64,000 bases of DNA from JAKAWQ01 sp963840545 (GTDB taxonomy: Bacteria; Pseudomonadota; Alphaproteobacteria; Acetobacterales; Acetobacteraceae), in the NCBI GenBank assembly GCA_963840545.1, contig CAWIZE010000002.1, positions 1,550,001-1,614,000 of the forward strand, written 5' to 3'. A program made the translations under genes and the position numbers. The notes beneath the pieces are model-generated. The model saw only the letters and a list, made by a program, of their open reading frames with translations, did not search any database and was not told the origin of the DNA. Shown here one piece after another: positions 43,034-54,592 of the stretch. The stretch's first letter is position 1. Each line of letters starts with the position of its first letter.

Positions 43034-43630
43034 ATGCCGGTGCCTCATCCAAGATCCTCCCCTCTCGCTGCGCCCGCAGGGATGGCGAAGCGCCGAGCCG
43101 CGGCCGCGGCCAAGCGCAAGACGGCGCTTCCGGCGGCGGCCAAAAGCAAGGCCGCATCCAGCGCAGGGTCAAAATACGCAGGGACAAAACAAAAGGCTTC
43201 GACGCTTTCGTACCTGAAAGTCTACCGTGCGTCGCCGCTCGAACGCATCTCCTGGATCAAGAAGGGCATTCCGGCCGCCGAAGCGAAGCGCCTTTTCGCC
43301 GACCTCCCGATCGGACAGGGCGTCGGCTTCAAGGCGCTCAATCTGCCCATAGCCACCGTGAACAGGAAGGCGAAGCAGGGCGATACGCTTTCGCGCGAAG
43401 AAAGCGAACGCGTTGTCGGCTTCGCAAAGCTGGTGGGCCAGCTGGAGGCAATGATCCAGGAATCCGGTGATCCCACAGGTTTCGACGCCCGCGCCTGGAT
43501 GGCACGATGGCTCACGGAGCCCTTGCCCGCTTTCGGAGGCACGCGCCCGGTCGACCTGATCGACACCATGGAGGGTCAGGGCCTGGTGTCCTCCGCGCTC
43601 GCAATGCTGCAAAGCGGCGCTTATTTTTGA
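43034..43630 (+). CDS. Xre/MbcA/ParS-type antitoxin with an Ala/Lys-rich N-terminal tail
   Basis: This 198-residue protein is the antitoxin of the RES toxin downstream. Its C-terminal half has the family pattern ERISWIKKGIPAAEAKRLFADLPIG, LPIATVNRKAKQGDTLSREESERVVGFAKL and the toxin-binding end DARAWMARWLTEPLPAFGGTRPVDLIDTMEGQ. The first ~60 residues are an unusual tail rich in Ala, Lys and Arg, resembling histone H1-like DNA-binding tails. Starts at 43034 or 43082 are both possible. It overlaps the toxin start by four bases. Confidence 0.85.
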   Translation: MPVPHPRSSPLAAPAGMAKRRAAAAAKRKTALPAAAKSKAASSAGSKYAGTKQKASTLSYLKVYRASPLERISWIKKGIPAAEAKRLFADLPIGQGVGFKALNLPIATVNRKAKQGDTLSREESERVVGFAKLVGQLEAMIQESGDPTGFDARAWMARWLTEPLPAFGGTRPVDLIDTMEGQGLVSSALAMLQSGAYF

Positions 43631-44112
43631 GCAGGACGGTCTGGCGGATCGCGACCGACACGCCTTCTTACCAGGCGGACGATCTTTCAGGGGCCGGCGC
43701 GAAGGCAAGCGGCGGCCGTTGGAACGAAGCGGGCATTTCGATGGTCTACGCCTCGGAGACGCGCGCCCTTGCCTGCCTGGAGACGATTGTCCATTTGAAC
43801 GGCGGCGGCCTGCCGCTCAATCGCTATCTGGTCGCGGTGACGATCCCGGACGATGTTTGGGCCAAGGCGCAGGAAGAAACTCCCGATCGTCTGCCCGTCG
43901 GATGGGAGGCCCAACCCCCCGGGCAGGTAAGCATTCAGTTCGGTACCACTTGGGCGCGTTCGGAAAGCTCGGCGCTCCTCGTGGTTCCCTCGGTGATCGT
44001 GCACGAGGAGTTCAACGTCCTCATCAACCCAGCCCACGCCGATAGCGCGCGGATTACCGCCGTCAAACGACGCAAATGGCTCTACGATCCGCGCCTGACC
44101 AAGCCCGTTTGA
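43627..44112 (+). CDS. RES-domain toxin (NAD+-degrading type)
   Basis: This 161-residue protein shows the RES family's conserved sites: arginine in KASGGRWNEAG, tyrosine in MVYASETRALACLETIVH with the glutamate, and the serine in WARSESSALLVVPSVIV. RES toxins such as MbcT and the Pseudomonas Res toxin cleave NAD+. Translation begins with TTG inside the antitoxin stop (TTGA). A weak start tied to antitoxin translation keeps toxin level low. Lies beside an IS21 remnant. Confidence 0.88.
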   Translation: MSRTVWRIATDTPSYQADDLSGAGAKASGGRWNEAGISMVYASETRALACLETIVHLNGGGLPLNRYLVAVTIPDDVWAKAQEETPDRLPVGWEAQPPGQVSIQFGTTWARSESSALLVVPSVIVHEEFNVLINPAHADSARITAVKRRKWLYDPRLTKPV

Positions 44113-44226
44113 CAGTTTCGGCACGCTGAAGGCTCAACGAGGGACTGCATTTCGTCGGTGCCGAGCCAAAGCCGTCAGTCCGCTCCGGACCACCACAGCC
44201 ACGGCCCACCCACAAGGAGCCCCGCC

Positions 44227-44628
44227 ATGCCCCGCACCACCCCCGAGCAGAACAAGGCCCTCGTCCTCGAGGCCTTCGACGCGCTCTTCAACAAGCGCGA
44301 CTACGCGGCCGCCGAACGCTTCTGGTCGCCCCACTACATCCAGCACAGCGCCCACATCCCGCCCGGCCGCGAGGGCCTCTTCGGCCTCGTCCGCGCCCTG
44401 CCCGCAACGCTCCGCTACGAGAACCAGCTTATCCTCGCCGAGGGCGACCACGTCATCGCCCATGGCCGCTTCTCGGGCCACGGCCGCCCCGCCGCCTGGA
44501 TCGCCGCCGACATCGTCCGCTTCGAGAACGGCCTGCTCGCCGAGCACTGGGACGTCCTCCAGGACGAAGCGACCGCCGCCCAATCCTTGAGCGGCCTGCC
44601 GATGTTCGGCGCGCGCTTCCCCGCCTGA
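44227..44628 (+). CDS. SnoaL-like/NTF2-fold protein
   Basis: This 133-residue small protein has the SnoaL-like pattern NKALVLEAFDALFNKRDYAAAERFWSPHYIQH, GDHVIAHGRFSGHG and a C-terminal NGLLAEHWDVLQDEA. Proteins of this type are hydrolases, isomerases or carrier proteins for small polyketide-like molecules; many have no known reaction. A 137-bp part of this gene is duplicated at 40886-41022. Confidence 0.85.
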   Translation: MPRTTPEQNKALVLEAFDALFNKRDYAAAERFWSPHYIQHSAHIPPGREGLFGLVRALPATLRYENQLILAEGDHVIAHGRFSGHGRPAAWIAADIVRFENGLLAEHWDVLQDEATAAQSLSGLPMFGARFPA

Positions 44629-44680
44629 TGGCCGCGCCGCCGCCTCCGCGGCCGCCGCCGCCCTCGACCCCGGCCGCAGG

Positions 44681-44742
44681 GCGAACCATCGCCCCGGAAT
44701 GGCCATTGGGTCAAGATGAAAAGGCCATCCTGGCCATGCTCA
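44681..44742. repeat. 62-bp direct repeat, left copy, flanking ArsR-SRPBCC pair
   Basis: The block starts GCGAACCAT and contains GGCCATT, GTCAAGAT, AAGGCC and TGGCCAT. A similar block lies at 46170-46232 in the same orientation. The two copies bracket the ArsR and SRPBCC genes. Confidence 0.7.
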
Positions 44743-44806
44743 GGAATTTCCCCCCCTCCAACACCAAAGCCATTGCTTAACCATTCGCGCCCTGATACTT
44801 AAGGGC

Positions 44807-45163
44807 ATGCTTAACCAATCGCCCGACCTCGACCGCCTCTTCCACGCCCTCTCCGATCCCGCCCGCCGCGCCATCGTCGAGCGGCTCAGCCGCGGCCCGG
44901 CGCCCGTCAGCGAGCTCGCCCGCCCGCTGCCGATGTCGCTGCCCGCCGCCATGCAGCACCTCGCCGTCCTCGAGACCGCCGGACTCGTGCGCTCGGAGAA
45001 GATCGGCCGCGTGCGCACCTGCGCGATCGAGCACCGCGCGCTCAGCCAGGCCGAGCTTTGGATCAACGCCAGGCGCCTCGCCTGGGAGCACCGGCTCGAC
45101 AGGCTGGGCGAATACCTGAAAACCCTGGAAAGCGAAGGAGACGCCCATGGCCCGGCCGACTGA
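44807..45163 (+). CDS. ArsR-family transcriptional regulator
   Basis: This 118-residue winged-helix protein starts LFHALSDPARRAIVERLSRGPAPVSELARPLPMSLPAAMQHLAVLE. There are no cysteine pairs, so it is not of the metal-sensing type. This subgroup usually pairs with an SRPBCC/AHSA1 protein, as here. Upstream, TGCTTAACC occurs twice (around 44773 and at the start codon), with TTAA boxes between, a possible operator. It overlaps the next gene by 17 bases. Confidence 0.88.
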   Translation: MLNQSPDLDRLFHALSDPARRAIVERLSRGPAPVSELARPLPMSLPAAMQHLAVLETAGLVRSEKIGRVRTCAIEHRALSQAELWINARRLAWEHRLDRLGEYLKTLESEGDAHGPAD

Positions 45164-46133
45164 GGAAAAAACGGACACCGACGGACACGACACCGCCACC
45201 GCGCCGCCGCTCCGCCTCTCCCGCACCTTCCACGCCCCGCGCGAGACGGTCTTCCGCGCCTGGAGCGCCGCCGATCACCTGAAAGCCTGGTTCTGCCCCG
45301 AAACCTTCACCGTCCCGCATGCCCGCGTGGAGATGCGCCTCGGCGGCCCGTTCGAGATCTGCATGCGCTCGCCCGCCGGCGAGGAGCACTGGATCCGCGG
45401 CGTCTTCGCCGAGGTCGCGCCGCCCGCGCGCCTCGCCATCGACATGCAGATCACCGACAGCGCCGGCCAGCGCCTCTTCGACGCCCGCACCGAGGTCGAT
45501 TTCGCCGACGTGCTCGGCGGCACGCGCATGGACGTGCTGCAGATCTACACCCTGATCGATCCCACGAAGGCCTGGATGGTCGCCGGCGCGCCCGAAGGCT
45601 GGCGCACCACGCTCGACAAGCTCGCGCGCGAGGTCGTGCGCATGCAAGGCGGCCCCAGCCCCAGCACCAACGCCGGCCCCCGCTCCGTCGTCCACGCCAC
45701 CTTCCATCTCGAGCGCAGCTACGCGGCCCCGCTCGCCCGCGTCTGGCAGGCATTCACCGACGAGGCGGCCAAGCGGAAATGGTTCGGCGGCACGCCCGGA
45801 AGCTGGCAGCTGCTCGAGCGCCACATGGATGTCCGCGTCGGCGGCACCGAGCGCCTCAAAGGCAGCTGGGAGGGCGGGGTCGTCTCCACCTTCGAGGCCA
45901 CCTATCACGACGTCGTCCCCAACGAACGCCTCGTCTACAGCTACGTCATGCACCTCGACGAGAAGAAGATCTCGGTCTCGCTCGCGACCATCCAGCTGAA
46001 ACCCGACGGCGCGAAGACCACCCTCTCGCTCACCGAGCAGGGCGCCTTTCTCGACGGCTATGACGACGCCGGCTCCCGCGAGCGCGGCACCGCCCACCTC
46101 CTCGACGCCCTCGGCGCGTCGCTCGAAGCGTGA
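45147..46133 (+). CDS. SRPBCC (AHSA1-like) protein, two fused domains
   Basis: This 328-residue protein contains two AHSA1-type START-like domains. The first is about residues 25-165 (LSRTFHAPRETVFRAWSAADHLKAWFCPE, GWRTTLDKLARE). The second is about 180-325 (LERSYAAPLARVWQAFTDEAAKRKWFGG, GYDDAGSRERGTAHLLDAL). Usually each is a separate gene; fusion into one chain is less common. They bind hydrophobic ligands, but the reaction is unknown. Overlap with the ArsR gene indicates joint control. Confidence 0.87.
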   Translation: MARPTEEKTDTDGHDTATAPPLRLSRTFHAPRETVFRAWSAADHLKAWFCPETFTVPHARVEMRLGGPFEICMRSPAGEEHWIRGVFAEVAPPARLAIDMQITDSAGQRLFDARTEVDFADVLGGTRMDVLQIYTLIDPTKAWMVAGAPEGWRTTLDKLAREVVRMQGGPSPSTNAGPRSVVHATFHLERSYAAPLARVWQAFTDEAAKRKWFGGTPGSWQLLERHMDVRVGGTERLKGSWEGGVVSTFEATYHDVVPNERLVYSYVMHLDEKKISVSLATIQLKPDGAKTTLSLTEQGAFLDGYDDAGSRERGTAHLLDALGASLEA

Positions 46134-46169
46134 ATCTCCGCGCCCGCGCCTCGGCCCGCCCGCCACATC

Positions 46170-46232
46170 GCGAACCATAGGGCCTGGACGGCCATTATGT
46201 CAAGATCGAAGAGGCCCTATTGGCCATCCTCA
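46170..46232. repeat. 63-bp direct repeat, right copy
   Basis: The counterpart of 44681-44742: GCGAACCAT, GGCCATT, GTCAAGAT, AGAGGCC, TTGGCCAT, in the same order with one extra base. It sits just after the SRPBCC stop codon. Confidence 0.7.
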
Positions 46233-46652
46233 CCCCTCGTCCGCGCCGCGGCGCCCCTTCTTGATCTCCGCCCGGCGCGCCTTCTCGCCCAGCCGCCGCT
46301 CGCGCTCGCCCTGCGAGGGCCGTGTCTTCCGCCGCCGCACCGGCCGCTCGGCCGCCGCCCGGATCAGCCCGGCCAGCCGCTCCACCGCGTCCTGGCGGTT
46401 GCGCTCCTGCGAGCGGAAGCGCCGCGCCGTCAGCACGATCACCCCCTCGCGCGTAAGCCGCGCCCCCGCGAGCCCCTCCAGCCGCCGTTTCACCTCCTCG
46501 GGCAACGACCGTGAGTTTCGCGCATCGAAGCGGAGCTGTGCGGCCGTCGCGACCTTGTTGACGTTCTGCCCGCCCGGCCCCGAGCCGAGGATGAAGCTGA
46601 TCGCGATCTCGCGCTCGTCGATCGAGAGGGCAGGGGTGATCGCGATGCGCAT
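46230..46652 (-). CDS. arfB: ArfB-like alternative ribosome-rescue peptidyl-tRNA hydrolase
   Basis: This 140-residue protein has the release-factor GGQ motif (GSGPGGQNVNKVAT) and a C-terminal basic tail (RRRKTRPSQGERERRLGEKARRAEIKKGRRG) that enters the empty mRNA channel of stalled ribosomes. Length and layout match ArfB (YaeJ). It frees ribosomes stuck on mRNAs lacking a stop codon. Confidence 0.93.
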   Translation of the reverse strand: MRIAITPALSIDEREIAISFILGSGPGGQNVNKVATAAQLRFDARNSRSLPEEVKRRLEGLAGARLTREGVIVLTARRFRSQERNRQDAVERLAGLIRAAAERPVRRRKTRPSQGERERRLGEKARRAEIKKGRRGADEG

Positions 46653-46662
46653 GGCGCCGGAT

Positions 46663-46699
46663 CATATCAGGTCGTTCATATCAGGTCGTTCATATCAGG
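46663..46699. repeat. 14-bp tandem repeat (2.6 copies) upstream of arfB
   Basis: CATATCAGGTCGTT is repeated exactly, followed by a partial third copy (CATATCAGG), in the leader or promoter region of arfB. Confidence 0.85.
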
Positions 46700-46871
46700 C
46701 CCCGGGCGAGCGCGATTCCGGGCCCGCGGACATGGCCCACCCATCGCGCGTGTTGCCCGCCGGTCATGGCTTCGGAGAATGCCAAAAGAGGAACACGACC
46801 AGACGCAACCATTGCACCCTGAGGCCTTTGGGGGGCTTTTTGGGGGCCCTTGGAAAGTGGCGCCGGCGCTC

Positions 46872-47507
46872 TCACTTGATGGATTTGACCAGCGTCCTGC
46901 TCCCCTCCCGAAGGTGCTTCCTCAGCCACAGCAGGCACTGCTCTTCGTCTCGCTTTCGGCATGCGGCCAAGAGCTTTCGATGTTCGGACTGCGAGCGGGC
47001 GCGATAGTCCAGCTGCGAGAGCAGAATGCGAACGTAGCGGTCAGCCGCATTGTGCTGCGCCTCTATCAGGCCGAGCAATCGGGCATTCCCACAAGTACTA
47101 TAGAGCGCGAGATGAAACGCGCGATTGAGCGCGCCCCAGCGCCCGACATCCGGCTCGGCATCGATCCGATCCAGCACCGCTCCCGCTTCGCCCAGATGTT
47201 TCGCGGTCAGGCCAGGAAGTGCAAGACGCAGCGCCTCCACTTCAAGGAGTTCGCGGAGCGCGTAGATTTCGCCGATCTCGACGGGCTCCATCCTGGCGAC
47301 GAACGCCCCCCGCGTCGGATGGATCGAAACCAGGCCTTCGGCCTCGAGCTGACGCAGCGCATCGCGTATCGGCATCCGGCTGAAGCCGAAGCGCGTCGCG
47401 AGCTCATCCTGACGCAGCGCAGTCCCCGCAGCCAGCGAGCCTCGGGAGATTGCCTCGCGCAGGAGGTTGGCGACGTGATCCGCCACGGTCTGGGTCCTGG
47501 GCATCAT
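46872..47507 (-). CDS. GntR-family regulator (FadR/FCD subgroup)
   Basis: This 211-residue protein has an N-terminal winged helix (LREAISRGSLAAGTALRQDELATRFGFSRMPIRDALRQLEAEGLVSIHPTRGAFV) and an all-helical FCD ligand domain (EIYALRELLEVEALRLA, NRAFHLALYS). Two adjacent ATGs at 47507/47504 can start it. It is divergent from the flavoprotein gene at 47.7 kb, with a palindromic candidate operator between, so it probably represses that gene until its substrate is present. Confidence 0.9.
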   Translation of the reverse strand: MMPRTQTVADHVANLLREAISRGSLAAGTALRQDELATRFGFSRMPIRDALRQLEAEGLVSIHPTRGAFVARMEPVEIGEIYALRELLEVEALRLALPGLTAKHLGEAGAVLDRIDAEPDVGRWGALNRAFHLALYSTCGNARLLGLIEAQHNAADRYVRILLSQLDYRARSQSEHRKLLAACRKRDEEQCLLWLRKHLREGSRTLVKSIK

Positions 47508-47600
47508 TGCCCCGCTCACTCCGCCCAACCGATGCCTCCCGCAATCTCGATCCCGCTGCGGCCAGCCTATCGGAATGGCCCTTGCCTGTATACGCGCCGT

Positions 47601-47612
47601 CTCGTATACGAG
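47601..47612. promoter_or_regulatory. Palindromic candidate GntR operator
   Basis: CTCGTATACGAG is a perfect 12-bp palindrome with the GTATAC centre common in FadR-subgroup operators. A related half-site, CTGTATACGCG, begins at 47586. It lies in the gap between the divergent GntR and flavoprotein genes. Confidence 0.6.
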
Positions 47613-47675
47613 TATCCAAGACACTGGAGGAGCCCCGAAGAAAGGCCAAGAGGAATGGAAACCAGGGAGGAATGG

Positions 47676-48908
47676 ATGGCAGGTTCGGCGATGTCCGCTC
47701 ACCGTTCCCTTGGCAGGCCGGTCGAAGCGATCGTGATCGGCGGCGGGATCTCAGGCTGTACGCTCGCATACGAGCTGGCTTCGCGTAAGCTCGGCGTCGC
47801 TCTTCTCGAGCAGAATGCCCTGGCCTCCGAGTCCTCCGGGCGCAACACCGGAACGCTTCTGAGCGGCCCGCAAAAAGAGGTCGTGGCGCTGCTGGACACG
47901 AGCGCGGAAATATACGCTGAAGTCGCGCATGGCCCGGTTCCGTTCGAGTTTGCGAGGATTGGCCATCTTCTGATTTCCGAAGGAGAGGCCGCTCTCGAGA
48001 AAGCGGCCGCTGTCGCCGAGCGCTACAGATCGGCCGGCGTCGGAATGCAGGCAGTGTCCGGAACGGAGCTGGCTCGCGAGCATCCCCGGTTGGGATTGAA
48101 CGTCGCCGGAGGCTATTTTGTCGAGCGGGCGTGGACGCTCGAGCCGATGGGAGCCACGCATGCATTCGCGCATGCCGCGCGAGAGGCGGGTGCGACGATC
48201 AGGACCGGCATCCGGGTCGCTCAGATAAACTCCCGCAACGGAAAGGTTCAGGGGGTCCTGACCGATCAGGGAATGATCGCGGCGGACCTGGTCTTTATCG
48301 CGAATGGCCTGTGGATGGCCGATCTCCTCCGCCGGACGGTCGGCGACGGACCGCTGCCGGGCCTGCCGTTCACCGCCGGCCGGGGCTGGCTGATCCAGCT
48401 CGGCAAGCTCGACCTTGAGCTCCCCTGGATCGTCGAGGAGCTGACCTGGCCCGATCAGCAAGAGCTTGGAAAGCGGATGTCGCTCGAATTCCTCGCCGAT
48501 GTGGCCGAACGCCGCGACGACCAGCCAGCCGTCGAAGCGATCTGCCTGAACCCGATGCAGGGCGGCGACGCGCGGCTTGGCGCCTCGGTTCAACCAGCAC
48601 TTCGGGATCTTGTCCGGAATACCGACATGCCAAGCCGCATCGCCGCCCGGGCGCTGCGGATGATCTCCGGCCTCGGGTCGGTGAAGGTGCGAAACGCCTA
48701 TCCCGGCAACCGGCCGATGCTCTCCGACGGCCTGCCTGTCGCCGGGCGAACCTCGATCGAGGGGCTGTTCGTGCATGGAGGGATGGGGTCGATCGGAATG
48801 CATGCCGCACCAGCCACCGCACGATGGCTGGTTGACGCCGTCATTTCCGGAGACGGCAACCCGAGGCAGGATTGGCTGCTTCCAGGCCGCTTTCCCGGAT
48901 GGAGCTAG
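47676..48908 (+). CDS. FAD-dependent oxidoreductase, DAO/DadA-like
   Basis: This 410-residue flavoprotein has the dinucleotide fold AIVIGGGISGCTLAYELASR, SSGRNTGTLL, FIANGLWMADLLRR and the C-terminal FVHGGMGSIGMHAAPATARWLVDAV, typical of D-amino-acid dehydrogenase, glycine and sarcosine oxidase relatives. ATGs at 47655 and 47676 are in frame; 47676 is better spaced (six bases) from GGGAGG. The long ORF extending further upstream runs through the GntR gene region and is not real. The amine substrate is not deducible. Confidence 0.87.
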   Translation: MAGSAMSAHRSLGRPVEAIVIGGGISGCTLAYELASRKLGVALLEQNALASESSGRNTGTLLSGPQKEVVALLDTSAEIYAEVAHGPVPFEFARIGHLLISEGEAALEKAAAVAERYRSAGVGMQAVSGTELAREHPRLGLNVAGGYFVERAWTLEPMGATHAFAHAAREAGATIRTGIRVAQINSRNGKVQGVLTDQGMIAADLVFIANGLWMADLLRRTVGDGPLPGLPFTAGRGWLIQLGKLDLELPWIVEELTWPDQQELGKRMSLEFLADVAERRDDQPAVEAICLNPMQGGDARLGASVQPALRDLVRNTDMPSRIAARALRMISGLGSVKVRNAYPGNRPMLSDGLPVAGRTSIEGLFVHGGMGSIGMHAAPATARWLVDAVISGDGNPRQDWLLPGRFPGWS

Positions 48909-48957
48909 CCCGTCTTTCTCAGTGCGCCGTTGGGGCGCACTGAGAAATACGGGCTAG
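48905..48957. terminator. Long inverted repeat after the flavoprotein gene
   Basis: Arms of 24 bp (CTAGCCCGT...CAGTGCGCC) pair with one mismatch around a 5-nt loop. The first arm includes the flavoprotein stop codon. The next gene, mfd, ends 83 bp away on the opposite strand, so the hairpin can stop transcripts from both sides. There is no T-tract. Confidence 0.65.
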
Positions 48958-49040
48958 GGCGGCCAGAATCGCCGCGGCGGTCGCGAAAGGGCCCGAATGG
49001 GCGGTTTCGGCGCCTGCCCGAAACGCTCATCTATTTGATA

Positions 49041-52625
<3,585 letters not shown>

Positions 52626-52895
52626 CTATCGTCCCTTGGCTTCCCGCATCGCCCGGAGCAGGGGCCCGTCATGCTCCGGGGGGATCGGCCTTCGGCCCGA
52701 GATCCAGTCCGCGAGGTCGGGGTCGGGCAGCTCGAGGAGCTCCTCGAGCGCGTCAAGGGCCGCTTCCTCCATCCCGCCTATGCGTGAGGCAACGAAACCG
52801 CCGATCAGCAGGTCGTTTTCGTGCGTGCCGCGATGCGTGGCGCGATAGAGGGCGCGCCGGCGCCGCGGCTCGAGCGGTGTCGCGGGCTCGGTCAT
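52626..52895 (-). CDS. sdhE: SdhE, FAD assembly factor 2 (DUF339)
   Basis: This 89-residue protein has the family motif RGTHEND (RGxxE) and ends with the helix DGPLLRAMREAK. SdhE helps insert covalent FAD into the flavoprotein subunit of succinate dehydrogenase and fumarate reductase. The ATG at 52895 is chosen because upstream frame extensions lack family sequence. Its stop touches the mfd start, so the pair is co-transcribed; this adjacency is common in alphaproteobacteria. Confidence 0.9.
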   Translation of the reverse strand: MTEPATPLEPRRRRALYRATHRGTHENDLLIGGFVASRIGGMEEAALDALEELLELPDPDLADWISGRRPIPPEHDGPLLRAMREAKGR

Positions 52896-53099
52896 GGGCA
52901 GCCGTCCTATAGAACCGTTCTGCGGCGAAGAAAATCCGCCTCTTGCACGCCTGTGCGCGTCGCCTGTCCTTATCGGCGAGCATGTTGCGCTGCGATTAAC
53001 TCTCCGCCATTCGCCCCGGGAGCAGGCCTGGGCTTGCTTGCAATGGCCACGATTTCGGCTAGACCCCGGACCCTGACGTCCGGGGGAGGGGAAAGCGGC

Positions 53100-53843
53100 G
53101 TGGCGGCACTGATCGAGATCGCGGGCCTCACCAAGCGGTTCGGCAGCTTCACCGCCGTGGACGATGTCTCCTTCCGGCTGGACAAGGGCGAGGTGCTGGG
53201 CTTCCTCGGGCCCAACGGGGCCGGCAAGACCACCACCATGCGCATGCTGGCCGGGTTCGTGGCGCCCACCGCCGGTACCGCCGCGATCGCGGGGCACGAT
53301 GTCGTGGCCGAGCCGGTTGCTGCGCGCCGGCACCTGGGCTTCCTGCCCGAGGGCGCCCCGACCTACCCCGAGATGACAGTGCTTGGGTTCCTCCGCTTCG
53401 TCGCCCGCATCCGTGGCTATGCGGGTGCGGCTCTCGCCCGCCGGGTGGCCGAGGCGGTCGCGCTCACCCAGCTCGAGGGCGTGCGGCTGCAGACGGTCGA
53501 GACCCTTTCGAAGGGGTTCAAGCGCCGCGTCGGTCTCGCCCAGGCCCTCCTGCACGACCCGCCGGTGCTCGTGCTCGACGAGCCGACGGACGGGCTCGAC
53601 CCCAACCAGAAGCACGAGGTCCGCACCCTGATCCGCCGCATGGCACCGGACAAGGCGATCGTCATCAGCACGCACCTGCTCGACGAGGTGGATGCGGTGT
53701 GCACGCGCGCGATCATCATCGCCGCCGGCCGGGTGGTGGCGGACGACACGCCGGCCGCGCTCGCCGCGCGCGACCCGGCGGGCCGCCTCGAGGAGGTGTT
53801 CCGCGCGATCACGGTTCCCGCAAGTCTGCCCAAGGCAGCGTGA
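53100..53843 (+). CDS. ABC transporter ATP-binding protein, GldA-like
   Basis: This 247-residue ATPase shows Walker A GPNGAGKTT, Q-loop GFLPEGAPTYPEMTV, signature TLSKGFKRRVGLAQ (the GldA/Nos-type LSKGF variant), Walker B VLVLDEPTDGLD and STHLLDE. The GTG at 53100 follows a GGAGGGG site; an in-frame ATG at 53043 has no site. It is the first of four plus-strand genes forming a GldAFG-like system, found in many non-gliding proteobacteria with unknown cargo. Confidence 0.87.
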   Translation: MAALIEIAGLTKRFGSFTAVDDVSFRLDKGEVLGFLGPNGAGKTTTMRMLAGFVAPTAGTAAIAGHDVVAEPVAARRHLGFLPEGAPTYPEMTVLGFLRFVARIRGYAGAALARRVAEAVALTQLEGVRLQTVETLSKGFKRRVGLAQALLHDPPVLVLDEPTDGLDPNQKHEVRTLIRRMAPDKAIVISTHLLDEVDAVCTRAIIIAAGRVVADDTPAALAARDPAGRLEEVFRAITVPASLPKAA

Positions 53844-53856
53844 GGGAGGCCGCCCG

Positions 53857-54588
53857 ATGCGCCAGGCACTGATCATCGCCCGTCGCGAGCTCGACGGGTA
53901 TTTCGCCACCCCCGTGGCCTATGTCTTCATCGTCATCTTCCTCATCCTGCAGGGCACGCTCACCTTCAACGCCGGCGATTTCTTCGGCCGCGGCCAGGCC
54001 GACCTCGTGCCCTTCTTCGACTTCCTGCCCTGGGTCTTCCTGCTGCTCGTCCCGGCGATCAGCATGCGGCTCTGGGCGGAGGAGCGGCGGCTCGGCACGA
54101 TCGAGCTCCTGCTCACGCTGCCGGTAACGGAGGGGCAGGCGGTGATCGGCAAATTCCTTGCCGCCTGGGCCTTCTGCGTCATCGCCTTGGCACTCACCTT
54201 TCCCTTCGTCATCACGGTCAACATCCTGGGCTCGCCCGACAACGGCGTGATCGCGGCGGGCTATCTCGGCGGCGTGCTCGTCTCCGGCGCCTTTCTTGCC
54301 GTCGGCTCGGCGACCTCGGCGATGACCAAGAACCAGGTGATCGCCTTCGTGCTCGGCGTCGCCATCTCCTTCGTCTTCGCGCTCTCGGCCTATCCGGTCG
54401 TCACGGATTTCCTCGACCGCAACCTCCCCGTGCTCGCCGAGATCGCGCGCGGCTTTTCCGTGATCGAGCGCTTCCAGTCCTTCGCGCAAGGGTTGATCCG
54501 CGTGCCCGACCTCGTCTTTTTCGCGAGCTTCATCGGCTTCTGGCTGTTCGTGAACGCGGTCGTCATCGACCACAGCAAGGCGAGCTGA
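53857..54588 (+). CDS. ABC-2 permease, GldF-like
   Basis: This 243-residue membrane protein has six hydrophobic segments. It has the characteristic RRELDGYFATPVAYVFIVIFLILQG opening and the conserved MRLWAEERRLGTIELLLTLPVTEGQAVIGKFLA loop of the GldF/Nos-type permease family. It begins 14 bp after the ATPase gene. Confidence 0.87.
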   Translation: MRQALIIARRELDGYFATPVAYVFIVIFLILQGTLTFNAGDFFGRGQADLVPFFDFLPWVFLLLVPAISMRLWAEERRLGTIELLLTLPVTEGQAVIGKFLAAWAFCVIALALTFPFVITVNILGSPDNGVIAAGYLGGVLVSGAFLAVGSATSAMTKNQVIAFVLGVAISFVFALSAYPVVTDFLDRNLPVLAEIARGFSVIERFQSFAQGLIRVPDLVFFASFIGFWLFVNAVVIDHSKAS

Positions 54589-54592
54589 GACG

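Noticed and set aside
46779..47654. Long upstream extension of the DadA-like ORF
   Set aside because: It runs antisense through the GntR gene; the flavoprotein fold begins after the ATGs at 47655/47676.
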